A DNA stretch of 64,000 nt from Psococerastis gibbosa (GCA_963971405.1 OZ020487.1:38971039-39035038), one strand, 5' to 3'. Counted from the stretch's first letter, positions 34,683 to 46,140 are shown. Notes: generated by a model from the letters alone, not told the origin. Program-made: numbers and translations.

Positions 34683-34979
34683 TTAACTAAAATAATAATG
34701 TTCTGCACGATTTGTTACACCAGTAATTATCCGTGTGTTATTTATAAGACTGACGTTCTTAAAATTTAAAGTTTCTAGATGGAAATAAGCTATAAAAAAT
34801 AGAAAAGCTACTAGTATATAGGGGTCCATCACAGAGAAATCCTTTACTGATGTAAACTCGAATCATAAGCATATTAGAAAATAATAAGTAAAATAATTGT
34901 AATATTTGTTGCATTGTTTATTGTATGAAGGAAGGAAATAAATAGATAATTTATTTATATTATTATTTACATATCTTAA

Positions 34980-35350
34980 AGCCTGAGGTGGGGGTGAAAT
35001 TTAAACATAACGAGGGCACCCACACCTACAACACGAGGCAACGGGGAGACCTTGTAAGGCAGCCAAGTGTGAGCGACTGGATCCTATACTACAAGGTTTC
35101 GCCTACCTCAGAAAACTCCCGATTGAACTGAGAGCGGCGATAAATGCTACTAACTAAATTGCTTAGAGACCATCTCTTGGAGAAAGCCTTTTACACTGTC
35201 ACTGAGGCAATAGCACAATGACAACGGCAGAACTTACCTGATTTTGACGATATTTTGACGATTTTACTTTATTTTACTTTCTTGTCAATTCCTTGTTGAT
35301 TAATTGATTGTATAATGTACCCAGAAATATTTATTTATTTATTACTTTAA
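34980..35350 (+). pseudogene. LINE C-terminal fragment (HTYNTR type), copy 1
   Basis: The same sequence as 53040-53430 with small deletions that break the frame: CACACCTACAACACGAGGCA, AAACTCCCGATTGAACTGAG and the GATTTTGACGATATTTTGAC tail. Confidence 0.8.
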
Positions 35351-36178
35351 CAGCGTGTATTTTATACCTATAGTTTCAAAATTTTATCGTGGGGGAGAGT
35401 TTCCAGACCTCCGTCCCTTCCTCCATCCCTGTAATAGTGAATGAAAACTTACAGCCTCTTTGGCGACTGTATAAGTCGCCTCACCCTGTGACCTTGGCCG
35501 GGGAATGTCCAAAATATTTTAGCCTCCCCAAAATAAAAGTGTGTGTTTGGGAGAGAGGAGTGGGGCCCAAATTGCTCTCTGAACACCCACTGAATCCCTC
35601 AACGCCCCTGTTTGCATAGCTTGTGGCCCGCAATCTGTTATAATAGTCAGACTTGCCTAACACAAGGCTGAAACCTGAAAATTAAAACTCGCTAAATAAT
35701 AATCTCGCTTTAATTATTTTTATTTCGTAAATTGTGCGTTTAAACATTTGATTATACTTTGCTCTGGTGGAGTAACCTATATGACTCGCCCCAGGTCATG
35801 TTGTTTTCTGTCCTATGCGCATCTAGAATGACGAAAGTAGGTCGTAAGTTGTCGAAATGTGCAGGTATATGCTTGTTACAGTTTTTTATGAGTCTTGTCT
35901 ATTTTGGCCTTTTTTTACCTCTTTGATGATTTATGATGGTTATTTGAAGTTGTAGAGACCTCTACTATACTCTATAGGCCCTACAGTCTATGTTTTATAT
36001 AATTCGTAGAACTGAGAGTCGACCTCTAGATATAATTTTTTTATGCGTTTCACATTTTCCAGAACAAGTTTCCCATGGTTTTCCATCGATCCTTTTTTTT
36101 ATACTGTAAGTTACGAATGAATTATGAATGTAAATATTTCAAAATATAATAACCAAGAATGGCCTTTTATTTTTGACG
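35351..36178. other. Anonymous stretch
   Basis: No gene recognised. Confidence 0.4.
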
Positions 36179-36430
36179 AAATTAATTAATTCTTCGCTCC
36201 ACCGGAACTTCTTCTCGAGTTGCAATCTTGGGATTGGTTTGCAGCGAATGTTGTATTCCTCTCCTCCACTCTAGTCTCTTTAGTGCGGTCCTTTTCAGTC
36301 CTTTATGGGTGTCGCACCCTAGGTCCTTCATGACACCCTCTAGGTACTCCATCCTCTGTCGTCCTCTTGAGCTGGTGCCTTCAACCATACCCTCAATAAT
36401 GTTCTTGAGGAGCCCGTCGTGTCTCACATG
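36179..36430 (-). pseudogene. RTE-like LINE C-terminal fragment
   Basis: RHDGLLKNIIEGMVEGTSSR then GRQRMEYLEGVMKDLGCDTH and KRLEWRRG match the RHxxLLxxIIEGxVEGxRxRGRxRxxYL tail of LINE ORF2. An 81-codon open stretch remains. Confidence 0.82.
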
Positions 36431-36533
36431 AACAAAGACATGAAAAATGCATAGGTAAGCTTTCCCAATGCTATAGTATAGTACTTTACAATACTAAGTT
36501 GTTCTATTAATTTTGTTTACTTCACATTAAGGC

Positions 36534-36822
36534 ACTATATACCCGGGTATTGTCATCCGCCATGTTGTATCCAAAATTCCCTATATGGTAAGTATTGTAA
36601 GAAAAGTAAAAGATTGAAAAATATTGAAAAAAACGAATACACGTTTTAGTATTTTTTTTATTAAACACTTCCCTAATTAGTAGCACGTTTTTTAAATAAT
36701 AATAAATGAACAACGATAAATGTCAAAAAATAAATAGGTAAACACCCAATGCTTGGCTTATACACCAGACTTATAATGGATACAACATGGCGGATGACAA
36801 TACCTGTCTAATATAGAGCCCT
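36534..36822. mobile_element. TIR element (GGCACTATATACCCGGG family), copy 2
   Basis: TIRs GGCACTATATACCCGGGTAT / ATGGCGGATGACAATACCTG. Direct counterpart of 3292-3571. Confidence 0.82.
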
Positions 36823-37462
36823 ACTTCACATTACCCAGTTTCTATGGAATAATTATATTATTTCAAGTGATAAAATGTAAATTTACTGTTGAAGGACTTT
36901 AAAAAATTGGATCGGCCTCTTCTGTTTCCAAATATTTTTAAAGAATCACATTCATTCACTGATGATTTTTAGTATCCAAATAACATAGGCTACGATAGAA
37001 GCTTGGCCAGCAGGCCTAACATGACGTTTAGAGAGCAACTAATCCGGGAGTAAGATTACAAATTTCTTAATAAACCCCAATGAATGTAACTTTACTTACG
37101 GGAGTTATAGTACCGGTACTTACTGGAGTTATAGTACCGGTACTTACGGGGGTTATAGTAGTAAATATTGCAGATAGGCTGGTCACAGGAGACATGCAGA
37201 AAACTTTTTGGCACGCTCCCATGTCTTATCTCTCCTATAATATAGAATTCGATAGGTTCACTAACAAAGACAATAGATTTTTTTAATATTATTTAATTTT
37301 TATTTATTTTTATTTTTATAACATAAGTCTATGTAATACAAAATAAAACAGTCAATATTGCACTTAGTTCTGGTGAATGAAAAACATGTTAAGGAATGAA
37401 TGATGTTACAATGCGTGATTTCATTATGCTGCTTTCGGTTAAAATGGCCCGGAAAATATTTG
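36823..37462. other. Anonymous stretch with a 27-bp tandem repeat
   Basis: At 37092-37160 a 27-bp unit (ACTTACGGGAGTTATAGTAC) repeats about 2.7 times. Nothing else recognised. Confidence 0.55.
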
Positions 37463-37712
37463 AGACGAAGCAGTAGAATCTCGTATGATAGTCCGTGGTC
37501 ATTGTGAAAGCGTACATCCAAATGTTTTGTCAACATCTGCTGTCGGCATCTTCAGTGGAACGGCGTAGACTTATTCTAAGACTGTATCTCGGAGGCTCAA
37601 CAGCAACTGTTGCTGAAGGCTACGCAGTGCCACTGAAGAAGTCAACCGTTTATGTTGACGAAATGTTTGGGAGTACGCTTTCAAAATGATCCCGAATTCT
37701 ACTGCTTCGTCA
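37463..37712. mobile_element. Foldback element, best-preserved copy
   Basis: Ends AGACGAAGCAGTAGAATC and GAATTCTACTGCTTCGTC are inverted, and the ~110 bp arms meet at GCAACTGTTGC near 37610. Non-coding. Confidence 0.78.
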
Positions 37713-37975
37713 CGTAACTCGCTATATATGATTTACATTAATTTCAGCTGTTGGTGAGTTCTCACATTGATCAGATTATGAAAAAATTTGTCTTGACACG
37801 AAATACTAACGGAAAATAATTAAAAAAAATATGTCTTAAAATTTCAATTAACACAACGAAAAAAAAAATCTACCTGCTTAATTCAGAAACATATGAACTT
37901 GAAGATGAAAATGTGGCGAATTGAATGAATTTGACTATACCAGCTTGAAAAACAATAACATGTGACTAGAAACAT

Positions 37976-38149
37976 TTACCAAATGCCGTTGAGACCAAGA
38001 CCGTAGCCTCCGATACCATAGCCAAGCCCGTGTCCAAGACCAAGACCAAGACCAAGAGGGGCGATGGGGGCAGCGATGGGGGCGATGGGTGCGATGGGGG
38101 CGATGGGTGCAATGGGGGCGATGGGAGCGATGGGAGCGATAGGTGCGGC
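37976..38149 (-). CDS. Cuticle-like gene 2, terminal exon
   Basis: Starts AAPIAPIAP after TATTTTCAG and ends at TAA 37978-37976. The 9-bp repeat coding API makes this exon prone to length polymorphism. Confidence 0.87.
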   Translation of the reverse strand, partial: AAPIAPIAPIAPIAPIAPIAPIAPIAAPIAPLGLGLGLGHGLGYGIGGYGLGLNGIW

Positions 38150-40723
38150 CTGAAAATAGAAAAAGAAAATATGAATTAAAACAACCACAGATTTTCCTTA
38201 CAAGTCCAAATAAGTATAGTACTCTTATGCTTTCGCATGTAACATTGCATCAATGATAAGCTTGTATCAGCTTGTACATTATCGCGTGTAGCAAGTGTAG
38301 GTTGACATCGAGGACGTCTACCAGTTTGCCAATGATCAAAAATGCATACATACACAATATACATAATCCATGGGGCGGTTTGCATTAATGTCGAATTGGA
38401 CAAGGGACCAGTGGGCTTACGTTCATAGAAAGTCCTTCAAGCCATTATTATTATTGTTATAAACATTATAAACAAATAACAAAAATAAATTATTAAGCCT
38501 TGTTTAGCAGCACTGTATGAGTCTTTTGTCCCAAATAAGCGCTAGCTTGGGGATGCGGGTTGGTATTATTATGTATTGTATTTTTGTAATATATGCTCCT
38601 TGTCCAGGGAATACTGAACAAGAGAAAGAAAGAAAAGATTACATTACAATCATATGGTTGAACGGTGTTAGTTTTTAATCACGCAACTAGCCTACTTACT
38701 ACTTAGGTAGGGTATCCTATTTATTTAAATTGGGTCTTTAAAGAAAACCAGCAAAGCCGGGTAGGACATCACATTAGATGGCTCCTTAGGCTTACTTCGC
38801 TTTGATTCATTTTCAAACGAAGTGATAGAAATGTATGCAGAATGTATTCCTCGATAATAATAATTAAAAAAAAAAAAAAAAAAAAAAAAATCTTTTGAGT
38901 CTCGGTAGTTTGATGTGCGAACTGTAGAAGAATGTATGGGCTATCTTAAATTTGGAGGAATTCCAATTTGGAACCTAGTTTATAGCTGTCTCAGTTGAAC
39001 TGTTGATTTTAGGGATAGTGGATCGAGATGGAGCTAACCTCACTGTATAGCCTACTGGTAAGCAGCGCTGAAAATGCCAACTTATTTTCAACCGGGTAGA
39101 AATACAAGCTGGCAGTTTCGCCCTGTGTGCACACACAGATAGATATTATCCCATTTTTTGATAAGAAAACACCACGAAAGTATGAAGTTTACTGTATGGT
39201 TTACTTACCAAGGGAGCGCCAATCAGGGGAGATCCCAGTCCATATCCAAGGCCAAGACCGCTGTAACCAAGACCGTATCCAAGGCCATAACCTCCGAGGA
39301 TGCCGCGCTTCTCCACCTTCTTGGGCTCTTCGATGGGGACGGCAAGGGCGACGGCCACAAGGGCAAGAACAATGCAAACCTGTGAAATCAACACGCCGTT
39401 TTACCAATTTGAACATATAAAAAAACGTCTCTTTCCCTAATGGTTAAAAGGCTTCTTCATGGCCGGTTTATTTTACCGAAGCAAACAAAATTATAATGTG
39501 GGACGCTATCAGTGAAATCCCCCGGGCCAACCAAGGTAACGATGCAGTGACCAGGCCTTGGTAGATGTACGATCAGTGAGACTACCAGAGGCCGCTGATT
39601 GAGATTGTGGTCAGAGAGGTCAGAAATTTTATTGGGATGGCTATGCCATGATAATTGATGGACAGAGGACTCCTGGCAGAAGAACATCCTGGTTGAAAAA
39701 CCTGAGGCATTGGTTTGGCAAGAAGACGACTTCCCTTTTCAGAGCAGCTGTCTACAAGTGCCATGATGCCAATCTTCGATAGAAGAGGCATTTAAAGAAG
39801 AAGAAGAAGATGCCATGCTAAATAGTGGTTAAGGACAAAACCCTTTGAATTTATTGAATGCCAGATCGGAGAAGATGATGGGACGTAGATTTTGCTTGTA
39901 CGACAAAAAAAGGTGGTTAATGATACATAATCATTTTTATATAACGAATTTTGATTTTAAAAAAGTAGCCTATGCTTCAATGGGATTGAATAATTGATGA
40001 GTGTGGGTTCGAGCTTCCAATTATTACGATTTGGCTTAAAAAGCAGGCGAGAAATTGCTTGAGATCGCTTGGAGAGCTTTTAGTGTGTTCATAGTGCATG
40101 CACAAGTACAATACAGTATTTGATTAGGCATAGTACTGTATATACCTTTTTAAATTAAACAATTTTTGAGCCACCGATATAAATTCAAATTAATTAATAG
40201 GTAGTTGTATTATATAGATAGAGCTAAAGAGAGTTATACTGATCTAGTAATGGTGTTCCAGAACCACGCATTATTATAATTAAATTAAAAATAACCTACG
40301 GACTAGTTAGACCCTTGTGTCTGCATAACTTAGGCACTTTACAATAAGAATTATTATTTATTTAATTATTATACGAATAGGAAATGATAATTAGTGATTT
40401 GAAACTGACAAAATTGATGACTTACTGAAATTGAAATAATAGGCAGAAACTTAGTTTTGCTCCAGTGGGCCCATTATGCCGTTCAGTATTAACTTGCTCT
40501 TAAAAATGTAAACAAAACAATTTTGAATAGCACCTTCCATTCTAAAATTATCTTGTTTACATTGTTAATCCCAGGTTAAGATAAAAAAAAAAATAATAGT
40601 CACCATAGTAGGCCCCCAGAAGTAATTAAAGAAATCGACAGAAAATAGAAGGAAGTCAAGAGTAAATAAGGAAATTTGCAAAATAAATTTTTGCTTTCTG
40701 TAAATACTTACGGTGTATTTCAT
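37976..40723 (-). CDS. Secreted glycine-rich / IAP-repeat cuticle-like protein, three coding exons
   Basis: Exons are 40723-40712 (MKYT), 39379-39209 and 38149-37976. All junctions are GTAAGT..CAG in phase 0, giving 118 residues. Seen: signal peptide MKYTVCIVLALVAVALAV; short charged pro-segment PIEEPKKVE; dibasic KR at 28-29 followed by GILGG; GLGYGLGYSG repeats; then in exon 3 a run of about eight API tripeptides and a GLGLGLGHGLGYG tail ending NGIW. Composition and gene structure match a structural cuticle protein. It shares signal-exon design and the KRG(V/I)L site with the genes at 19430-21987 and 56775-59526. Function is by composition only. Confidence 0.85.
38222..38460 (+). repeat. 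Dispersed ~220 bp repeat, copy 3
   Basis: AAGCTTGTATCAGCTTGTAC, GGTTGACATCGAGG and GAAAGTCCTTCAAGCCATTA align with 24255-24500. It lies in intron 2 of cuticle-like gene 2. Confidence 0.7.
38461..39208. other. Rest of cuticle-like gene 2 intron 2
   Basis: Contains a poly-A run of ~27 bases at 38864-38890. No element identified. Confidence 0.45.
39209..39379 (-). CDS. Cuticle-like gene 2, exon 2
   Basis: Fifty-seven codons between TTTCACAG and GTAAGT. Contains the signal core, VEKRGIL and GY repeats, ending SPLIGAPL. Confidence 0.87.
39665..39815 (+). pseudogene. RTE-like LINE fragment
   Basis: WLKNLRHWFGKKTTSLFRAA then VYKCHDANLR and a GAAGAAGAAGAAGA tail. Antisense, inside intron 1 of cuticle-like gene 2. 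Confidence 0.78.
39816..40711. other. Rest of cuticle-like gene 2 intron 1
   Basis: Holds the clearest GTAAACA-type stem-loop repeat at ~40470-40612: outer CATTATGCC..., inner AAAATGTAAACAAAACAATT mirrored by AATTATCTTGTTTACATTGT. Otherwise AT-rich. Confidence 0.55.
40712..40723 (-). CDS. Cuticle-like gene 2, coding exon 1 (4 codons)
   Basis: ATG AAA TAC ACC then GTAAGT. It joins in frame to VCIVLALVAVALAV to make a complete signal peptide, and lies ~75 bp from a TATAAATA box. Confidence 0.82.
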
Positions 40724-40792
40724 GTTGTTTTTGTTGTTTGTAATCCTTCGACAGTTGAATGGATAATGATATCAGTGCAAGTCTAGTTACAA

Positions 40793-40800
40793 TATTTATA
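40793..40800 (-). promoter_or_regulatory. TATA box of cuticle-like gene 2
   Basis: TATAAATA on the minus strand, 70-77 bp before the ATG. A modest initiator-like GCACTG sits about 24 bp downstream. Confidence 0.65.
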
Positions 40801-41155
40801 TGTAACAGCCCATCGAGGGTAGGTTGTCGAATTGCCCAGCCAGCCAGGCGCTGGCATTGGCGGGGGGGAGGGAGTGTGTGTGCATGGAAGAATGGCCCAA
40901 ATCATGTTGTGTGGTTACCTCACATATTCTTCTAAATTGAATTGATATTAACTTAATGATATGTATCGGTTATTTGAAAATTCCCGCCAAGAGGTGGTCT
41001 GGCTGTGCCGTTTCTGCGCGAAAGTAGTTCCAGTGGCGTCTCGAACTGACCAAACCCCAAGAAACATTTCCCCGTTAGTGTGAGAGTCTATGGTTTGCAG
41101 TTTTCTGTTGTCGGGAAATTCTTTCCTGGAAAACAGTCGTTTTCAATTTATCTTA
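40801..41155. other. Upstream of cuticle-like gene 2
   Basis: Probable regulatory DNA, GC-richer near 40830-40890 with a short G-run. No element recognised. Confidence 0.4.
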
Positions 41156-41345
41156 GGCGGCTATTCCAATTGTCAATATTCCGTCATTTATGCATCAATA
41201 ATAAGTCTCTACCATAGTCCATATTATAACTTAAATTAGGCTATAATAGATAAGTTAAGTACCTACATAATAGTCTCATTAAAACAAAAATCTCATCAAT
41301 TATTAATGCACAAATGACGTAATATTGACAAGTGGAATAGCCGCC
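41156..41345. mobile_element. Hairpin MITE (arm type B), uninterrupted
   Basis: Ends GGCGGCTATTCCAATTGTCA and AATATTGACAAGTGGAATAG then CCGCC. This is the intact form of the interrupted element at 46-372. Confidence 0.8.
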
Positions 41346-41772
41346 ACTTGTATCTACTGCTGATAAAAATAAATATGTTTACTTGGATACCCTACCATAT
41401 CGTAAGGTGCATTTTACAAATTATGTAATTTGAGAACACCACAAAAGGGCTACAACTATTTTTCGTTTCTGATGATGACTGGAGAGGTTGTACCTAGAGT
41501 TCGAAATAGGAGAGAAAAAACATTCGCTGCCGCCAATAACATCTGAGACACGCCTTTTCAATAGAAGACATGACAGTTAATCCCTAAAATTTAAAAATAT
41601 ATATTTTTAGTGGGAGGCGAATCCGAATCCGAATCCGAATCTCTCCTATATAAGGACTCTAGTTGTACCTCTATGGAGTTTTGGAAGTCACAGTCTGAGT
41701 CAACTGCCGTAGTTGTGAAAGCTCTACAAGATCCATTCAGCCACGGCCCATCTGCTTCTATCTGCATAGTTG

Positions 41773-42040
41773 CAAGCACGAAGCCAGGATTTTATTTCGG
41801 GAGGGGCTAACTCCCAGGGGGTCGAGGGGGTATTGAATACCCCCAGTAAAACGGTGGGTCGGCCCCCCCCCCAACCGGAAATTTTAAGAATTTACATGTA
41901 AAAACACAGTGTTTTAGTGTTTTTAGAGGGAGAAAAAAATACAGGTGAAGCATCAAACAGAACAATGCAAAGATTTTTTTACATTTCGGGGGGGGGGGGG
42001 GGCTTCAGCCCCCAAAGCCCCCTCCCTGGCTACGTGCCTG
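41773..42040. mobile_element. hAT-like non-autonomous element with exact 8-bp duplication
   Basis: CAAGCACGAAGCCAGG at the left and the inverse CAGGCACGTAGCCAGG at the right are flanked on both sides by CATAGTTG (41765-41772 and 42041-42048). A G-run/C-run lies near the right end. Confidence 0.85.
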
Positions 42041-42236
42041 CATAGTTGTCATGACTCTGGCCGTGAATACCTCTTAATTCTAATTTTCATGTATATACAG
42101 TATATATTTTTCATTACTTCTTCTATCTGATCTACCCCGCAGCTTCTATTTGTAAATCTCTTGTATTTTTATGGTTATGAGTGCTGATATAGGCCTACAA
42201 ATAGTACAAAAGCAAATAACATGGCTATGTATGCAC

Positions 42237-42544
42237 CAGGGGCGTAAAGTTAGGGGGGGGGGGACACGGTCCATCTTGTCCCCAGCTCCTTTGGGGGGGG
42301 GGGGGGAGCTTTGTAAGACGTGGTTCATATTCATGGTCCCCTTTGCAGCAATATGAATATACAGTAAGCATTCCTTTTTTAGCTTTGTAAAGCTACAGTT
42401 ATACTTTACAACTATTAAAATGTGTAAAACCCTACTATTTTGCTCTTATATTTTCAATTTTTCCTTATCCTTGCCTGATGACGTCATAAGGTATACTTAG
42501 TGTTGCCCCCCCCCCCGCCAACATTCTAAAACTTTACGCCTCAG
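42237..42544. mobile_element. hAT-like non-autonomous element with G/C tracts
   Basis: The left end CAGGGGCGTAAAGTT is mirrored by AACTTTACGCCTCAG. Flanks GTATGCAC and TTATGCAC match 7/8. Two long G-runs are at the left and a C-run at the right. Confidence 0.82.
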
Positions 42545-42799
42545 TTATGCACTATAGTAAATATCGTTTTGTTGCATGCAAATCCTTCTATTTAGCATGA
42601 ATATTGCAGGATGGCAAAGAAACAAATATACTAATTATTGGAACTCTATTTGTGTTTTGGCGCTATCGCGCCATGTTGCTGCCACGGATCAGTGGCACTA
42701 GTAAATAGGTGACAATAAAAGAAAATAATATGGAGTCAATTGTGTTAAAAATAAAGGCGTATTTATTTATTAATATGTATAAAGGGCCACAACACCAAT

Positions 42800-43012
42800 C
42801 CATATTATAACTCAGCAAACAACGTTACAAATTTCGTCCGTATGGCAAAAACACCAATATAATACAATACAATACAATATATATTTCTGTTAAATTATAC
42901 AATACAAGTACAAGAAAGTAAAAAATAAAATCGTCAAATCGTCAATAACTAGCCGCCACTGATCCACATTATAATTCTGCAAAGGACGTTACAAATTTCG
43001 TCCACATGGACC
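42800..43012. repeat. Duplicated ~45 bp block around a LINE tail
   Basis: CAACGTTACAAATTTCGTCC at 42820 recurs as GGACGTTACAAATTTCGTCC at ~42983. Between them, 42852-42948 is the reverse complement of the (TGTAT)n-TATAATTT LINE 3' tail seen at 53360-53430. Confidence 0.6.
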
Positions 43013-43250
43013 TATCCAGATAGCAAGTAATCAACAAACGTTTCCTATAAGCTAAACATGGGGAAACATGTTAATTAAAGTGTACATAGGGAGACATGCG
43101 AAATTGTCTTATATGAGAAACTGGTTCAAGTTTGTAAAAATTATTATCCCCGCCGGACCGGTCTAACATTGTCACTATACCAGCCTAGGTCTATCACCCA
43201 TTCAGTGTAACGCTCTTATGGCATTTTCTATTCTTCCTACCAGCAGCCCT

Positions 43251-43644
43251 ATTATGGCGATTTGGGATTAACATAATACCGGAGTTTACATAATACTGTA
43301 TCAGGGTTTATTTTTTAATGCCGGATTAGTAACGTGTCACGTGGCGGTGTTAAAATATGCGCGGGAAAGTCAAATTAATAAATTATTGGAATATAAGAGA
43401 ATGGCTGCATTGTTTTATAAATTGAAGGAAATACTAATAAACATTAAAATTTACAGGTTGAATTTTGAAATATAATAAGAATTTTAATTAATGTGTCTAC
43501 ATCTAGGGGACAATAAATGGAAATTTCATCAAAAATATAGCCGTGGATTAATTTATCAATTTGAATTTCCCGCGCATTTTGAACTCATTTGTTTAAATTA
43601 ATTGAATAAACCCCGGTATTATGTTAATCCAAAATCGCCATAAT
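43251..43644. mobile_element. TIR element (ATTATGGCGATTTGGGATTA)
   Basis: 38-bp inverted ends (left ATTATGGCGATTTGGGATTA..., right inverse with AACATAATACCGGGGTTTA) enclose ~320 bp of AT-rich DNA. No ORF. Confidence 0.82.
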
Positions 43645-43689
43645 TATTATTTCTAACGATAATAAATCAGAATATGTGGCAGGGCATTT

Positions 43690-43905
43690 GTATAGTGGTA
43701 CATACTCTAACTGTCACCCGAAAGGTTGTTGGTTCGAGTCCCACACTTGCTATATTTTCTGGCCATACATCGGACGGCTTGAAAAGCAGGCGGTCCCGGG
43801 CCTTTCTATTTGAGTGAAAGAGAGGGCTTTATAACCCTAACTCCTCTAGTTTGGCTTAGTAATAGAACAAAAAAAGTTAATATTTATAAGGGCTACCAAA
43901 CCAGA
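43690..43905 (+). mobile_element. tRNA-derived SINE
   Basis: GTATAGTGGTAC head, CACCCGAAAGGTTGTTGGTT plus CGAGTCCCACACT B box, body and TTAGTAATAGAACAAAAA end. Confidence 0.85.
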
Positions 43906-44383
43906 CCGGTTTCGACTTCGAAAAAAAAAATCGGTACCGGTACTCCTATAAAAAAATATAAATATAAAAAAGAGCCGAGATACAATACATTGATGGTATA
44001 ATCAATGAGTCAATGCACATAGACTATAATCGACGCTCACTCCCTGCAATGTATTATCTCGGAGATAGTACAGCGTTGTCGCGACGTTTCAAAAACCGCC
44101 TTTGGGCTTTGTCCATTGTTTGTCTTACAGTCTTAGTTATGTTATCAATGTCTCAATTGGCTACTGGGTCTAGTAGAAGCGTTGTTGTCCAGGGTGGAGT
44201 GGGTACTGCTGTCTTGCATCATTATTGATGGGGCTGAAGGGCTGTGAGACAACCGGAGAACAGGTCCACTGGACACAAGCGCTGTAATGTGTCACTCTTG
44301 CACACTTGCTCTTGTTAAATTACGGAGCATAGTAGTACTTCCTTGTTGGAATAGATCAGCAATTTTAGAATTTTTGCGCTATT

Positions 44384-45328
44384 TATACGCTAGTAAGGAA
44401 AGCTTTGTGATGGTCGAGATTTTCGATTTCGTGATTTCATCGGATTTACACGTTTTGAGGAATAAAAGGAACCGGTCCGAGTTTACTCGAACATGCTTTC
44501 CAATTTTTAAATTAGTAGATAGACACAATGTGAAATTTCATAGTAAATAATTTCCCTATGATTAAATTTCAGATCCCTCGAGGGGGGGGGGGGTCCACCT
44601 CAATATATTAAAAACCCCTTAAAACTCAATCGCATTTTCTGAAACGAACAGACCAATACATTGTAGCAGTAGTAAAAATGACACGTAATGTATTGGAACG
44701 TGAATTTTCCATAATTTCTTCAAAAAATAATTTTTTGCACAGAATCAAATATTTTTTTGGGAATGCAACATGTCCGGTTTTGTTACTCTATTGCTGAACG
44801 CCTAAAACGTACCTGAAGGTAGAAATCATCGATAGAAAGGTTCCACAAAAAAAAATGTTTTTTTAGTCATTTTTCATGAAAATTGAGTTATTTTTATTTT
44901 ATTACTCCCAGAAGCAAACTATCAAGGGGCAAGCGACCCCCGCATTTTATTAACATTAATAACGACTACAATTTATGTGAATTTAAAAGAAATCGTTGGA
45001 GCCGTTTTCGAAAAATAATTTTTTTTAGACTTTTTTTTGGAGTTTTTTGAAAATAAAACCCCCCCAAATTGAGTTAGCCCAAAATAAAAAAAAATTGTTC
45101 CGAGGTATGATTTTTGTGAACCTGCATGCAAAACTTCATCAATATCCGCCGAGTAGTTTTCCCGGAAATCGATGAACAGACAGACAGACAGACAGACAGA
45201 GCGACGGACAGACATTTCGTAAAATCCACTTTTTTGGGTTCCTGGGACCTCAAAACGTGAAAATTCGTTGAAATTTCGGAATCGAAAATTTCAACCAGCT
45301 TTCCTTATACTACGTATAAATTGGAAAG
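44384..45328 (-). mobile_element. TGCTTTCCAATTTA-family element, copy 1
   Basis: The minus-strand copy starts at 45328 (GCTTTCCAATTTATACGTA) and includes the phrase CGGCGGATATTGATGAAG and a (GTCT)n block. An inverted copy of its first ~80 bp is at 44384-44465. Non-coding. Confidence 0.7.
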
Positions 45329-45512
45329 CAAAAAGTGTTTTTTTCCAAATGCCTGTCTGTCCGTGCAACGATTTGTAAACTCGATGTGTTTGGATGAAAT
45401 TTTGTTTGTTGGTACATATTAATCATATTGTCTCGGAACGGGTTTTATTTTTCAGCTAACTCAAGGCCGTACCCAAGGTTTTGTTGGGGGGGGGGGGGTT
45501 CCAAATTTTTGC

Positions 45513-46140
45513 TTTCCAATTTATACGTATAAGGAAAGCTTTGTGATGGTCCAAATTTTCGATTCCGAGATTTCAACGGATTTACACGTTTTGAGGTCCC
45601 AGGAACCCAAAAAAGTGGTTTTTACGAAATGTCTGTCTGTCTGTCGCTCTGTCTGTCGCTCTGTCTGTCTGTGCGTCGATTTCCGGGCAAACTACTCGGT
45701 CGATTTTGATGAAATTCGGCATGTAGGTTCACAAAAATCATACCTCGGGACCATTTTGGGCTATCTCAATTTGGGGGGGGGGGGGGGGTTTATTTTCGAA
45801 AAGCTCCAAAAAAACGTCTAAAAAAATTATTTATCCAAAACGGCTCCAACGATTTCTTTTAAATTCACATATATTGTAGTCGTTATTAATGTTGGCAAAA
45901 TGCGGAGGGTCGCTTGCCCCTTGATAGTTTGCTTCTGGGGGTAAAAAAATAAAAATAACTAAATTTTAATGAAAAATGACAAAAAAATAATTTTTCTGTG
46001 AAACCTTTCCTTCAGGCATGTTTTAGGTGTTCAATTGAGTAACGAAACCGGACAGATTGCTTTCCCAAAAAACTATTTGCTTTTGTGCAAAAAAAAATGT
46101 TTTTGAAAAAATGATAGAAAATTCACTGTCAAATGCATTG
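45513..46140 (+). mobile_element. TGCTTTCCAATTTA-family element, copy 2 (truncated)
   Basis: TGCTTTCCAATTTATACGTA, a (GTCT)n microsatellite at 45636-45674, then ACTCGGTCGATTTTGATGAA and the GGGTCGCTTGCCCCTTGATA block. The right TIR is missing. Confidence 0.75.

Noticed and set aside
45636-45674. CRISPR-like or regulatory array
   Set aside because: It is a (GTCT)n microsatellite at a fixed position in a TIR element family.
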